From positions 1,985,392 to 2,049,391 of the forward strand of contig QXEO01000236.1 of the NCBI GenBank assembly GCA_007115705.1: a DNA stretch of 64,000 nt, given 5' to 3'. The position numbers and the translations under genes were made by a program. Every line of letters starts with the position of its first letter. Position 1 is the stretch's first letter. Shown here piece after piece: positions 44,326 to 56,054 of the stretch. The notes beneath the pieces are model-generated. The model did not search any database. It saw nothing but the letters and a program-made list of their open reading frames with translations, and was not told the origin of the DNA. Origin of the DNA: Dactylis glomerata. Lineage: Eukaryota > Streptophyta > Magnoliopsida > Poales > Poaceae.

Positions 44326-46188
44326 AAATCTTAGCCGTTCCTTTCTAGCGTTACCTAAAGTTAAATCTTAGCCGTTCATTGTTAGTTGTTTTAATAATAT
44401 AATAGATTCATGTGTGCATGAATGCTTATTGTGGGTTTTTTCATTTCTTTTCCGGCGATAGAATCGAACGATGACTGTGCGGAGGAAGGGGAAGTGTTTG
44501 AATATCAAGAGGAAGGTGATTAGGGACAAGCCACCCAAGGCAAGCCATCTATTTGTTGCATATCTGAATCCTATCAAGTCACTATGCATTGTTCTACTCT
44601 TGCTCTTGTTACTATGCATTGTTTTTCTTATATTGCTATAAATCCCTAAATAGCAATAGTTGGTGACTTAGCTCCACAAGTCATATTGTTATCATCCATG
44701 AAGGATGACACCTTTAACACCTACTCATTACCCCTGAAAGTAGAGACTCGATGATTAGCATCGAAGTCTTTGGGAAACACTTGTAGTGGAGCCAAAAACT
44801 CTAGGATGGGAAAACTCTCGGAAAAGCTTCGAAAATGTTTGCGAAAACCTTGGAGTAGTGTCTACTCCACTGAAATGTTTTCTAAATGATTTTCGGACAA
44901 ATGGAAACTTGGGTTATGGAAGAAGGTGTTGGTGGATTTAGAAAAGGGCATTGGTGTTTCTTTGTAGTCGCTCGAAGCAATTAACCCGTGCAACCACATT
45001 ACCCCGGTATGGGACGGGGCCTAGTTTGAAGTCTGTCTGCTTTAGTGCGGGGAGCCTCACAACTATATAAGGGTCTGCAGGAGCCCGGAATCCGGGTTGT
45101 CACCAAACGAGGTCAACACATATCACGGCATATCCCGAGCCGCCGAAAGACACTTTGGTTCTCCCGCCATGGCGCCGGAGTGACGCTCTGGAGGAGGTAC
45201 TGCCGGGGCGTGCCGGGGAAGTAAACTCCACAGGGTAGGCACCCGTACTAAGGAAGATAGATGGAGGGCTTTGATCGATTATCCGAACCCCGCATACTAA
45301 GGTATGACGGTCCGTGGTGGTATCCCGGCGGATTTATCGAATGGTGTGGGTAAAGTGTACAACCTCTGCAGAGTGTAAACCTATTCGAATAGCCGAGTCC
45401 TCGGTCAAGGACGGTTGTGGAGATCACTACATTGCCCAATGTCAGGTTTTGGTTTTACAAATGGTTTTCTAGAAAGTTGGAGTTTTGTGCCGGACGGAGT
45501 ACTTGGAGGGTACGGCCGTGGCACGGGAAGTGGTTCGGAGTACTCGGAGGGTGCTGCCGATGACTTGAGGTGGTCATGTTTGATTGACCACCGATCTTAC
45601 CTTTCAAAGGAGTTTCCCCCTTTCCTAGAGATTTTACTAAATACTTATACAATTCTTCTTTAATAAGGATATAGAAATGTCGTGGGACATGCTATATCGA
45701 CACGAGAAGTTAGTAGCACATAGTCACTTGAAACCAAGCCAACCATTGCTACAGCCATATAGCATGTGATTGTTCTCTCTTAGATGGTTTGCGAGTACAA
45801 TTCCAAAATGTACTCACGGCTTTGTCCCTGACTATTAACTTGGCCAGACTTTGGAGAGGACTATGAGGAGGATGATGATGAGTATGACGATGCCGGTGCG
45901 AATTAGGACTCGTTTCCCGGTTAGTCGCCTGTAGGGTAGTAGGCCTGACTTGGGTCACTATGCTGCATGTATGCGCTGCTACTTATGTCTAAGTGTGTCT
46001 GTTGAACTTGCCCTGCGTGGCATTTATATTCAGCCAAGAGGCTTATGTAAGACTCTAAGACTCGTTATGTAATGGATGTTGTAATCTGAAATGCCAACTC
46101 TGTTATGTGGATTCACAACGGTCTCCTGGGATCGTGAATTGTATGCATAACGGGAATCCCGGGTGGTAAGCCGGGGTCCCCACAGAGT

Positions 46189-46200
46189 TAATATCAGAGC
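46189..46200 (+). promoter_or_regulatory. T1 primer binding site (initiator tRNA-Met, mutated)
   Basis: TAATATCAGAGC corresponds to TGGTATCAGAGC of T2 with two G-to-A changes; it follows the LTR end by 4 bases. Confidence 0.75.
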
Positions 46201-46439
46201 CATCCTGACCTTAGGAAACCCTAGTTTAGCATGGGCGTTAGACCGGACCAAAAACTATTTTCTTAAGAATAAAAAGAGATGGCTTTATATATCAAAGGTA
46301 AATATATATTGCTCTCATCTCTTCCCTTATTCTTTAAGCATCTTTAATTACTTGCATTTTAATTCAAGTTTTTACTTATGTATAAATGTTGCACACTTGG
46401 GTAAGTCATTAATAAAACTCTACTCTAAAATTTGTGTAG

Positions 46440-47297
46440 ATGGACGCTCCTTCTGCAGACTGACAGATTGGCACCCACGAGGACGTGCTGATCTTCGAGA
46501 GAGACCTGGTTGAGTTGGCCGCGCGCCTTGGACGTCCGCGTCCCGAGGTGCGAGGCTATCGCCTGTTTGAGGAGGGTACCCGTGAGCTGGCTATCCGTGT
46601 GGTATGCGAGGTCCGCGGGAAGGAGGTTCTGCCCACCTCACCGTAGTTCACCTTCGAGGTGATCGAGCACAACTGGGGCGATGGCCTGATGCGCGTTCTG
46701 CGTCACGCCATCTCGCGCCTCGTCCACCTCCACTACGACGAGCTACTTGGGACTCGCTACAAGCACTACGAGAGGGTCGACGCCGATGGCCTTCCCTACC
46801 AGGCTGCCGCGTACACTCCTTTTGGCCGCCACTTCTGCCACACCGAGGCTCTCCTGCATCACACGCAGGAGCATCTGGACCATGTCTGGATGGTCACCGA
46901 CGAGAGAGGACTTGAGCTCGCCGTTCTTCGTGAGGACCTCTAGGAGTCTATCTTCTCACGTCACCGTCTTCTCTCTGCCAAGAGGAAGATCGTGAAGAAG
47001 AACAAGGCTCTTAGGAGGCGCGTCCGTGAGTTGGAGGACCACTTGGCTTCTCTTGAGAGCCACGTGTCCGAGTTGGAGGAGGAGACCGTCGAGCTCCGCA
47101 AGGAGAACGAGGCGGTACTTGGCCGCGATGACGACCACCAGGAGGCTTTCGACGAGGAGCCCACTAGCACCGACGACGACAACCGTGGTAGCGAGAGCGG
47201 TGATGACCGCAACGCTATTCTTGACTTCTACCCTCCTGAGACTCCTAGTAAGGAGGACCCTGAGGAGCTAGTTCCCCACGTTAGCGGCGACGAGTAG
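46440..47297 (+). pseudogene. T1 accessory ORF between LTR and gag (coiled-coil/acidic), three stops
   Basis: One frame from ATG 46440 to TAG 47297 has in-frame stops at 46461-46463, about 46644-46646 and 46941-46943. It matches the T2 ORF at 60368-61150 in position and architecture: an N-terminal globular part (E.NWGDGLMRV corresponds to T2 ENTWADGLVRE; then the shared DADG motif), a coiled coil (about 46990-47110, Leu/Glu/Arg heptads), and an acidic Asp/Glu/Ser tail. Function unknown. Its presence in two diverged elements argues that it is a genuine element gene and not noise. Confidence 0.75.
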
Positions 47298-47621
47298 TTT
47301 CCACCACTCTACCACTCACGTAGGCTGCCGCGTAGTTGTTAGATTTCTCCCTTTTGCGTATCGGTGTTGTATGTCTATCTAGAACCATTTGCTATGTTTC
47401 ATGTATAAGACTATGTGTGGTATGTGCGTGTGCCTGGACATGTTTGGCACCCTTTTGCTTGTATATATTATGTATGCCTGGACTTGTTATGCATGGTTGA
47501 TGGAGCATGTTATGTATGATTGCCATGGATGTATGTTATGCATGAGTGTAGTCCCTTTCTTTCTTATGAGACATGCATAAGTTTCCTTGTTATGAATCTC
47601 ACCAAGCCACTTCTCTCCAGA

Positions 47622-48785
47622 ATGACTCCGGAAACGCGAGGCCAAGCTGGAGGCAATCCGCCACCACCCCCTGAACCAAGCATGGAGCAGGTGCTGCGGC
47701 TCATGCTTGAAGAACGCGAAGCCGCACGTGCCGAGTGCCAGGCTAACCTTGCAACCCTTCAGCATCTCGCACAGATCGCCACCAACCACAATAATCGTGG
47801 TGGCAATGACAAAGAAGAACCCCGCAACAAGCTTAGGGATTTCCAAAAATCCAACCCTCCAACCTTCACCAAGTCCACTGAACCCCTGGACGCCGACGAC
47901 TGGCTCCGCACCATCGAGAACAAACTCGAGTATGCAGGAGTTGGAGAGAACGAGAAGGTGCTCTACGCTACTCATTTCCTAGCCGGAGCAGCGGGTGCAT
48001 GGTGGGAAAATGTTCGCGCCATGCAGCCCGAAGGCCAAGTGATGACCTGGGATGCTTTCAAGACCAAGTTCCGCAAAGCTCACGTCCCCACCGGACTTAT
48101 CAAGATTATGCGCGACAAGTTCCTCAACCTCAAGCAAGGTGGGATGAGTGTCACTGAGTGCCTCGACAAGTTCACCACTTGGGGGAGGTATGCTCCAAAT
48201 GACATAGACACCGACGAGAAGAAGAGGGAATGGTTCATGAATAGACTTCAGGAAGATCTGCAGCCCTATCTAGTCGCTGTGCCTTACCATGATCTGGAAT
48301 CTCTGGTAGATGCTGCTATCATGGTTGAGGACAAGAACAAAGCTGCCCGCGAAAGCCGGAAGCGAAGGATGATGAGTCAGGGTGGATCAAGCAGTCAGAG
48401 GTCCCGCAGCCCCCCATCAAGGTCTGCGCCACCCCCTCAGAGGTTCGCCTCTCAAGCGCCCAGGCCCAATAACCCCAACCGCCAGTACTCAAGCAACCGC
48501 CCTACCAGCGCAACTCCTTCTGGAGGAAACCGCAACGTCTTCAACCCTACCAACCGCAGCCAGGGAAGTGGCTGCTATACTTGTGGCCAGCCAGGGCATT
48601 TCTCTAAGGAGTGCCCCCTGAAGAAACCATCCGCGCCCAGCCTCAGCGCGCCTAAACCCAATCAGGGTCAAGGCCGTGGACCCCTTGGTAGGAACCCGAA
48701 GAGTCAAGCCAATGTTGCTCGTGGCTGCCTGAATTGTGTCAACGCAGCTGAAGCGGAAGAGGCACCCGATGTTGTGCTTGGTACG
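47622..48785 (+). CDS. T1 gag (Ty3 type), interrupted by S3 insertion
   Basis: The frame from ATG 47622 (MTPETRGQAGG) is open to the S3 insertion at 48785; upstream in-frame ATGs belong to leader. The gag core contains DADDWLRTIENKL, LAGAAGAWWENVRAM, FKTKFRKAHVP and FLNLKQGGMSV, followed by a basic Pro/Ser-rich segment and a CCHC zinc knuckle CYTCGQPGHFSKEC (about 48573-48614). It packages element RNA into virus-like particles. The frame lacks stops, but the insertion severs it from protease (resumes at 56055), so Gag-Pol is lost. Confidence 0.88.
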
Positions 48786-49068
48786 TGATACGTCTCCAAC
48801 GTATCTATAATTTTTGATGCCCCATGCTTGTTTTTACACCATTTTCCTAATGTTTCGTTACACTTCGTGGCACTTTTATGCATTTTCCAGAACTAACCTA
48901 TTAACAAGTTGCCACAGTGCCAGTTCCCTGTTTTCTGCTGTTTTTGTGTTTCAGAAGTGATACACAGGAAATATTCTCGGAATTGGACGAAACAACTTCC
49001 TGAAGTCTTATTTTGTCCGGGAGCTTCCAGAGATCCGAAGAGGAGTAGGAGAGGGGCCACAAGCTAGG

Positions 49069-49120
49069 CTCACACCAGGCTGGCGCGGCCCAGGCCCTGG
49101 CCGCGCCGCCATGGTGTGAG
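49069..49120. repeat. Extended 52-bp palindrome in S3 5' LTR
   Basis: Outer arms CTCACACCA/TGGTGTGAG and inner arms GGCGCGGCC/GGCCGCGCC are both perfect, centred on CAGGCCCT, about 40 bp upstream of the TATA box. The 3' LTR copy is 54691-54742 with one change in the outer arm. Confidence 0.92.
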
Positions 49121-49156
49121 GAGGCCTGGGGCCACTCCTGACATTGCCCCTTTGCC

Positions 49157-49163
49157 TATAAAG
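49157..49163 (+). promoter_or_regulatory. S3 5' LTR TATA box
   Basis: TATAAAG in the context GCCTATAAAGACC, conserved in S0, S2 and both S3 LTRs. Confidence 0.75.
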
Positions 49164-50443
49164 ACCCCCCGACGGGAAAAACCTAAGTACTCGATTAATT
49201 TTACAGAAACACATCGCGATCCGCCGCCGTCGTCAACCCGAGATCGGGAGGGTCCAGAAGCTCTTCCCGGCACCCTGTCGGAGAGGGGAATCGCCACCGG
49301 AGGCCTTCTTCATCGCCATGCTTGCCTCCGGAGCGATGAGTGAGTAGTCTACCCTGGACTATGGGTCCATAGCAGTAGCTAGATGGTTGTCTTCTCGACC
49401 ATGTGCTTCATGTTTAGATCTCATGAGCTGCCCTACATGATTGAGATCACCGTTATGTAATTCTACATGTTTGGTTTGTTGGGATCCGATGAATATTGGT
49501 GTTATGATTGAGTTGCTATACTGAAATATATCTTATGTTACCTCTATGTTGTTTATGATCTTGTATGCTCTCCGTTGTTAGTAGCTATCTTGGCCGAGTA
49601 GTTGCTAGTGACACCGAGAGGGGGTATTTATGCTCGATAGTGGGTTCATGCCTCTATTTAACCTGAGGGAGTGACAGAAACCTCTAAGGTTGTAGATGTG
49701 CTGTTGCTACTAGGGAGAAAACAACATTCATATGCTCAAGGGCATATGCTTTGTTTACATTACACACTTTGCTTAATGCAATTATCTGTTGTTCGCAACT
49801 TAATACTCATGGGGTGTTCGGATGATATCCCCGTGAGTGGATTATTAGTCATAGATGCAGTTGGATGGCGGTCTACGTATTTTGTTGTAATGCCCAGAGT
49901 AAATCTCATAGTGATCTTCTTGACATATCACGTTTATCTTTATTCTATCAATTGCCCAACTGTAATTTGTTTACCTAGCATGTGTTATTTATCTTATGGA
50001 GAGACACCACTAGTGAACTGTGGACCCCAGTCCTATTTCCATCATATTGCTATCACCTGTTTACTTTACTCGCACTGTTTACTTTACTCGCATACTCTAC
50101 TGTTTTCCACTCGATACGCTCATAACCTTTGTTTCAAGCAAACCGGTGAGATTGACAACCTCATCGCAAGTTGGGAGCAAAGTACTTGGTTGTGTTGTGT
50201 GCAGGTTCCGCGTTGCAGCTAGCAAGCAAAGCTTGGATGAGGCACCATATATAAATTGTCCGAAGCTGTCGCAAACTAGCAAGCATCACCTTCAGTCGTA
50301 ATTGTCTGCTCTTCTCCTGAACGATAAATCTTGGTTTCTTAACTGAGGGAAAACAAGTTGCTATACTCATCACACCTTCCTCTTAGGGTTCCCAACGGAC
50401 CGGTTGTTTACTTCATCAACTCGGTAGCATCAAGCTTCTTTTC

Positions 50444-50461
50444 TGGTGCCGTTGCCGGGGA
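50444..50461 (+). promoter_or_regulatory. S3 primer binding site (tRNA-Asp)
   Basis: TGGTGCCGTTGCCGGGGA matches the tRNA-Asp complement with one mismatch, 11 bases after the LTR. Confidence 0.85.
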
Positions 50462-50621
50462 AGAGTGGAAGACCTCTGCAAGGGGAGTTTTTCGCACGCA
50501 CATCCTTTACTTTGTTTTATTGTTTTGCTTTACTTTATTTATTTTACTTGCATTGTTTTATATCAAAAATCCAAAAAAATTAGAATCCTTGGTAGTTGTT
50601 ATTTCTTTACTTTAGTTTATT

Positions 50622-51485
50622 ATGTCTAGTTCAGTCGCTACTATGTCGCCCGAGGATATGATTTTTACTTTTAAACAAAAGGACGAGGAAAGTTTTAAGG
50701 AAGCTTGGTCTAGAATTTATGATTGACATGGAAAAACTGAACCTAAAATGACCTTGAGTTTGCTTCTTAGTAGTTTTTACTTTGGACTTGCTCTTCGTTA
50801 TAGATATGCTTTGGATGCTACTACAGAAGGAGATTTCCTTCATTGTGATGGAGATCAAGCCTTCAATATTATAAAAAAGTTGATTACAATTTATAGCATG
50901 CCAACCTATTTTGATTCCTCTCTGGTGTGCATTTTTAATAGACTTAATACTCTTGAGACTCACACTGCTAGTTTGAATTCTTGCTACAATACTTTGCGCT
51001 AGCATTTTGATTATGTGGCAACAAATTCTGAACCTTCGAGTTGGTATCCTACGGTAAAAATCACCATTAGTGGTGAAACATTTCATGCTCGTTGTGATAT
51101 TATGTCTGAATTTTGTCTCATGCCAAAGGATGTTTATGAATCTTTGAGCCGTTGGATGCTTTCTGAGGGGGGAGAAGGAATTTATCTTACTAACAATGCC
51201 ACTATATTTCCCATTGGAATAGCTGAAGGAGTTTTTACAAAAGTCCTAGGAAGAATGATATCTACTGATTATCTTGTTATTGAATGTGTAGGAAAAGGAC
51301 AAATCACACTTTGAAGATCTCTACTGAAGCTCCTGGGCGCTGTCATTGATGTGGGAAAAGGCAATATAAGATTTATCTCTCCACCTTGCAATAGCCATGT
51401 CTTTCCTAGAGTCAAGAGCAAAGGTAAGAAAGGAAGACGTAAGGCACCCGCTGACCTTAGCACTTCATCGCTTGATATTACTTGA
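50622..51485 (+). pseudogene. S3 gag/protease-like frame, three stops
   Basis: One continuous phase from ATG 50622 (MSSSVATMSPEDM) to TGA 51485, with stops at 50724-50726, 51000-51002 and 51312-51314. The first part is the short gag-like segment shared with S1. The second is a retropepsin-like fold in which the catalytic D-[ST]-G-A is DIMS (51096-51107), followed by CLMPKDVYESL, and the later ILGR-type motif survives as ITL(stop)RSLLKLLGA. It ends in a Lys/Arg-rich tail. Length about 287 codons, far shorter than an autonomous gag-pol. Presumably mobilised in trans. Confidence 0.8.
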
Positions 51486-54407
51486 TTCGCAATTTTTTGC
51501 GCCTAGCTCAAAGGCGTTAAAGAAAAGCACTCTTGGGAGATAACCCAATGTTTTATTTTCAGTAATTTTTCTTTTATTTGAGTCTTGGAAGTCATTACTA
51601 CTGTAATGACCGCTCCTTATCCTTTTTATTTTGTTTTTGTGCCAAGAGAAGCCTCTAATTCGAGTGAGGTAAAGATTTGGGGATGCTGCAGTCCTGAAAC
51701 TGTTTTCGGTGCTGCACCGTAAAAATTCGTATAAATTCTCTGTATATCTTTTGGACCTGCGATTTCATGTGCATATGCCCCAGGTTATATCCAAACTTTC
51801 GTTAGTTGAACACTTTTTGATTTGAGCAACAGAAAACCCCTCAAAAATTCTGCCTTTGTCAGCTGTTCTGTTTTGACAGATTTCTGCCAATATTTGTGTT
51901 TGTCGCTTTATCGCTTTCTTTTGAGTTCTTTTGATCACGGAACTTTTGGGGAAGGTGCTACAGTAGTATTTGCTATATATGTGGTGGTTTTGGGTTGAAA
52001 CCTGAAGCAAAAAGAGGTTGATTATATGTTATGCTACACTAATGTTGCTAATAGATTTGTGTTTAGTTTTGTATGAAGGAAGTTTTCAAGTGTAGGGATT
52101 GGAGAATGATGAGATGAGTTGAAGAATGGACAAAAGCTCAATCTTGGGGATTCCCATGCATCACCCCAAGAAATATCCAAGAAGTACAAGCGTCCAAGCT
52201 TGGGGATGCCCCCGAGGCACCCCTTCTTCATCGGCAAAAATCAGGTCACCTTTCAAGACACTATATTTTTATTGCTTCATGCACTATGTATTTTTCTTGG
52301 AGCGTCTGTTGTTTTAGTTTTCTTACTTAGTCAGTTTTGTTTGCTGCAATAAATGGTTGGACCCCAACAAATTTCTTTTGGAGGAGATGTACCCGTTTTC
52401 ATTTGCCAAGAACACTCCGTTTTCACTCTTATCGTTCATCGAGTATTCTTCTTTTTCTGCTACTGCTTTTGGTTTTTGTTTTCGCCTTGATTTGCGTTTA
52501 GACCTTGTCATATCTTTTCATCAAGGTGTATTTTTACCTCTGATCTTTATTGGTTTTCATCAAAAGAGGTGTTTATAAAAATTTCAAATGGTGTTGGAAA
52601 AGAGAAAAAGCTTTATGCAAAATAGTGGTACAAGAAGGAGCTTGTGTAGACTGCGGCTTAGGCTTTTTCATGTCATGCTTGATGTCTTTTTGATAGTATG
52701 CTTAGTGGTTTTGCTATAGCATGACTTGTCTCAAATAACTGATATTGCTTAATGAGCCTTTGAAAGAATCATGCGTTGTTTTTAATTGTATGGAAGCATT
52801 ATTTTGGTTTTCTCCTTGATGCTTTATTTGGGTTGACTTGGCGCATGCTCACACATGTTAGACTCTTACAAAGTCGCCAATAGCCTTCATGATAATTTAG
52901 TTTTTGACTTTTGATGCCATCTTATGCTTCTTTTAATGTCGCTTTGCATGATTATGGCCATTATTGCTCTCTTAGTTGGTCGCTCCCAGTTTTTTGCTAG
53001 CCCTCGCTTTGTACTGAGTATGAGCTCTACTCGTGCATCCAACTCCTAAAAACCAAGTGTGCCAAAGTGTCCACCATACATACCTACTAGCAATTTGCTA
53101 TTCCAAGTAAATTTGACTTGCTTTTATTTTCTCTTCAAATTAAACTCTTACCAGTGTTATGCGAAATTCGGTCAGTAAAGCTCTCACGAACCGGAAGGCA
53201 CACTTTACTTTTTCCTGTTCTAAATTTTTTGACATTGTGGTCTCTTATGTTGAGTTGTTATGCTTGCAAGTTGTAAGTTGGAGACTAGCCCAGCCATGCA
53301 GTCATGGGCAAGCTTTCAACATTGCACTTCTTAATTGAGTTGATATCGTGATATTTTGTTTATGGATGCCCGCGGTGTGAAATGAATTGGGAATCTTGTG
53401 GGGATCATGGAGTTTGTATATGTGTTAGAGAAACGCTGGGCCGCCAATCTAAGCCATGCATAATTCATAGTGGAAATTTGCAGCATACCCATGGTGAACA
53501 TTTGATGACGCATCTCACAATAAAAAGCTAAACAAATGGCAAATAAAAGAGATGTCGAGGTGTTCATTGTCTGCTTGTCCTATCATTTTGATGTGGGCTT
53601 GTTCCATGTCATCGGGCATGGAGGTACCCCATTGGCGGTTCTCAATGATATGTGTATACTTACAATGACAAGAGCCTTGCTTGGGACTCTAAGTAAAGTA
53701 GCATGAGGTTTGGGTACTCGTATTCACGGGACACGAGGTTTTCAACTTATGATTTGTCAAGCATATGCATCATAATTGTTCTCGCATTAACTTTAACCAT
53801 TCAAGATGCTTATGATGGGGGCAATGAGAGCTCAAAGCCGGTAAGTGCCCTAATTTTTGAAGGTTATAAAACTTGCAATCACTGCTTCCCTCTGCGAAGG
53901 GCCTTTCTTTTACTTTTATGTTGAGTCACCACCTTCTATCTTTATGCACCATTAAGAGAGCATAGTTGTCATTCTTAGTATAATGTGCATTGTCCCAAAG
54001 TTTTCATTGATTGATTCATATTGTTGGTTTCACTTGTTCTTAAATTATTTGTATCTAGTCGCCCTCTTAAACTTGAAGGTGTCCTATGCATTTATGTTTT
54101 GCTCTCTTTGAAGGACAAGCTGAAAACCATTTGCATGTTTTTCCTTATGATTTGAACACATGTTTGACTTTCATTGTTTCATTTTCATGATCTTTTATTT
54201 GTGTTCATTTGCATGTTTACAACATGGTTGCTAAGTTCCTATTGTAAAGATTATATCTTCATGCCCATGTTTTAAGTTCTTATGATCCCAGCTCACAAAT
54301 GCTTACGTATATGATCAAGATTGTGTAGGTGCATGTCACCTCAAAAATTATTCTTTTGTTATCACTTACCTACTCGAGGACGAGCAGGAGTTAAGCTTGG
54401 GGATGCT
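51486..54407 (+). other. S3 3' noncoding region and polypurine tract
   Basis: About 2.9 kb without a credible ORF, collinear with the same region of S1 and S2. It carries paired CTTGGGGATTCC/CTTGGGGATGCC blocks (52142 and 52198), the shared 3' module (52950-53950) and the polypurine tract GCTTGGGGATGCT ending at 54407. Confidence 0.85.
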
Positions 54408-56054
54408 TGATACGTCTCCAACGTATCTATAATTTTTGATGCTCCATGCTTATTTTTACACCATTTGCCTAATGTTTCATTACACTTCGTGGCACTTTTA
54501 TGCATTTTCCGGAACTAACCTATTAACAAGTTGCCACAGTGCCAGTTCCCTGTTTTCTGCTGTTTTTGTGTTTCAGAAGTGATACACAGGAAATATTCTC
54601 GGAATTGGACGAAACAAGTTCCTGAAGTCTTATTTTGTCCGGGAGCTTCCAGAGATCCGAAGAGGAGTAGGAGAGGGGCCACAGGCCAGGCTCACACTAG
54701 GCTGGCGCGGCCCAGGCCCTGGCCGCGCCGCCATGGTGTGAGGAGGCCTGGGGCCACTCCTGACATCGCCCCTTCGCCTATAAAGACCCCCCAACGGGAA
54801 AAACCTAAGTACCCAATCAATTTTCCAGAAACACATCACGATCCGCCGCCGTCGTCGACCCGAGATCGGGAGGGTCCAGAAGCTCTTCCCGGCACCCTGC
54901 TGGAGAGGGGAATCGCCACCGGAGGTCTTCTTCATTGCCATGCTTGCCTCCGGAGCGATGAGTGAGTAGTCTACCTTGGACTATGGGTCCATAGCAGTAG
55001 CTAGATGGTTGTCTTCTCCACCATGTGCTTCATGTTTAGATCTCATGAGCTGCCCTACATGATTGAGATCATCGTTATGTAATTCTACATGTTTGGTTTG
55101 TTGGGATCCGATGAATATTGGTGTTATGATTGAGTTGCTATACTGAAATATATCTTATGTTATCTCTATGTTGTTTATGATCTTGCATGCTCTCCGTTGT
55201 TAGTAGCTATCTTGGCCGAGTAGTTGCTAGTGACTCTGAGAGGGGGTATTTATGTTCGATAGTGGGTTCATGCCTCTATTTAACCTGGGGGAGTGACATA
55301 AACCTCTAAGGTTGTAGATGTGCTGTTGCTACTAGGGAGAAAACAACATTCATATGCTCAAGGGCATATGCTTTGTTTACATTACAAACTTTGCTTAATG
55401 CAATTATCTGTTGTTCGCAACTTAATACTCATGGAGTGTTCGGATGATATCCCCGTGAGTGGATTATTAGTCATAGATGCAGTTGGATGGCGGTCTATGT
55501 ATTTTGTTGTAATGCCCAGAGTAAATATCATAGTGATCTTCTTGACATATCACGTTTATCTTTATTCTATTAATTGCCCAACTGTAATTTGTTTACCCAG
55601 CATGTGTTATTTATCTTATGGAGAGACACCACTAGTGAACTATGGACCCCAGTCCTATTTCCATCATATTGCTATCACCTGTTTACTTTACTCGCACTGC
55701 TTACTTTACTCGCATACTCTACTATTTTCCACTTGATACGCTCATAACCTTTGTTTCAAGCAAACCGGTGAGATTGACAACCTCATCGCAAGTTGGGAGC
55801 AAAGTACTTGGTTGTGTTGTGTGCAGGTTCCGCGTTGCAGCTAGCAAGCAAAGCTTGGACGAGGCGCCATATATAAATTGTCCGAAGCTGTCGCAAACTA
55901 GCAAGCATCACCTTCAGTTGTAATTGTCTACTGTTCTCCTGAATGATAAACCTTGGTTTCTTAACTGAGGGAAAACAAGCTGCTATACTCATCACACCTT
56001 CCTCTTGGGGTTTCCAACGGGCCGGTTGTTTACTTCATCAACTCGGTAGCATCA
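54408..56054 (+). repeat. S3 3' LTR
   Basis: Begins TGATACGTCTCCAACGTATC and ends TCGGTAGCATCA. Same length as the 5' LTR. TATAAAG at 54779-54785. Confidence 0.95.

Larger units (their letters stand above)
42511..44406 (-). mobile_element. Helitron-like element H2 (non-autonomous)
   Basis: On the minus strand it begins TCTATTATATTATTAAAACA (44406 down) and ends with a perfect hairpin (CCGCGCA/TGCGCGG, 3-base loop, 42524-42540), then GCCCTCCCG and CTAG at 42514-42511. It is inserted between A42510 and T44407. Its ends resemble those of H1 (GCGCGGGC..CTAG). It splits the T1 LTR: T2 shows no such sequence. No helicase frame is present. GC-richer stretches at 43300-44040 may be gene fragments, but I recognise none. 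Confidence 0.85.
39748..46184 (+). repeat. T1 5' LTR (long-LTR Ty3 type) with Helitron H2 inside
   Basis: It starts AGTAACACCCC (TGTAACACC expected, so the first T appears mutated) and ends TCCCCACA before a PBS. Excluding H2 it is about 4.5 kb. It is homologous to the T2 LTR in its R/U5 half: the CAAGGCAAGCC block (44540), the GGTAAAGTGTACAACCTCTGC block (45350), the GATGGTTTGCGAGTAC block (45782) and the GTTATGTAATGG region. The U3 half differs more. Left flank CTAGG (39743-39747) is the expected TSD. GC-rich sequence at 40560-41700 spans the TATA box and 5' transcript region; the open frames there are compositional. Confidence 0.75.
48786..50432 (+). repeat. S3 5' LTR
   Basis: Begins TGATACGTCTCCAACGTATC and ends TCGGTAGCATCA. 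Palindrome 49069-49120; TATAAAG at 49157-49163. Confidence 0.95.
48786..56054 (+). mobile_element. S3: complete Sabrina-like LTR retrotransposon (7269 bp)
   Basis: LTRs of exactly 1647 bp (48786-50432 and 54408-56054), TG..CA ends, TSD GTACG (48781-48785 and 56055-56059). The empty site is supported by T2, whose gag-pol reads through GTGCTTGGTATGTTCCC. The interior is 3975 bp with PBS, a broken gag/protease-like frame and noncoding sequence, without RT or integrase. By hand count the LTRs differ at about 53 positions (about 97% identity). Non-autonomous. Confidence 0.95.

Noticed and set aside
47389..47580. Small Cys/Met-rich ORF between the T1 accessory ORF and gag
   Set aside because: It is a leader-region frame in TATG-rich sequence with no homolog at the equivalent place in T2.
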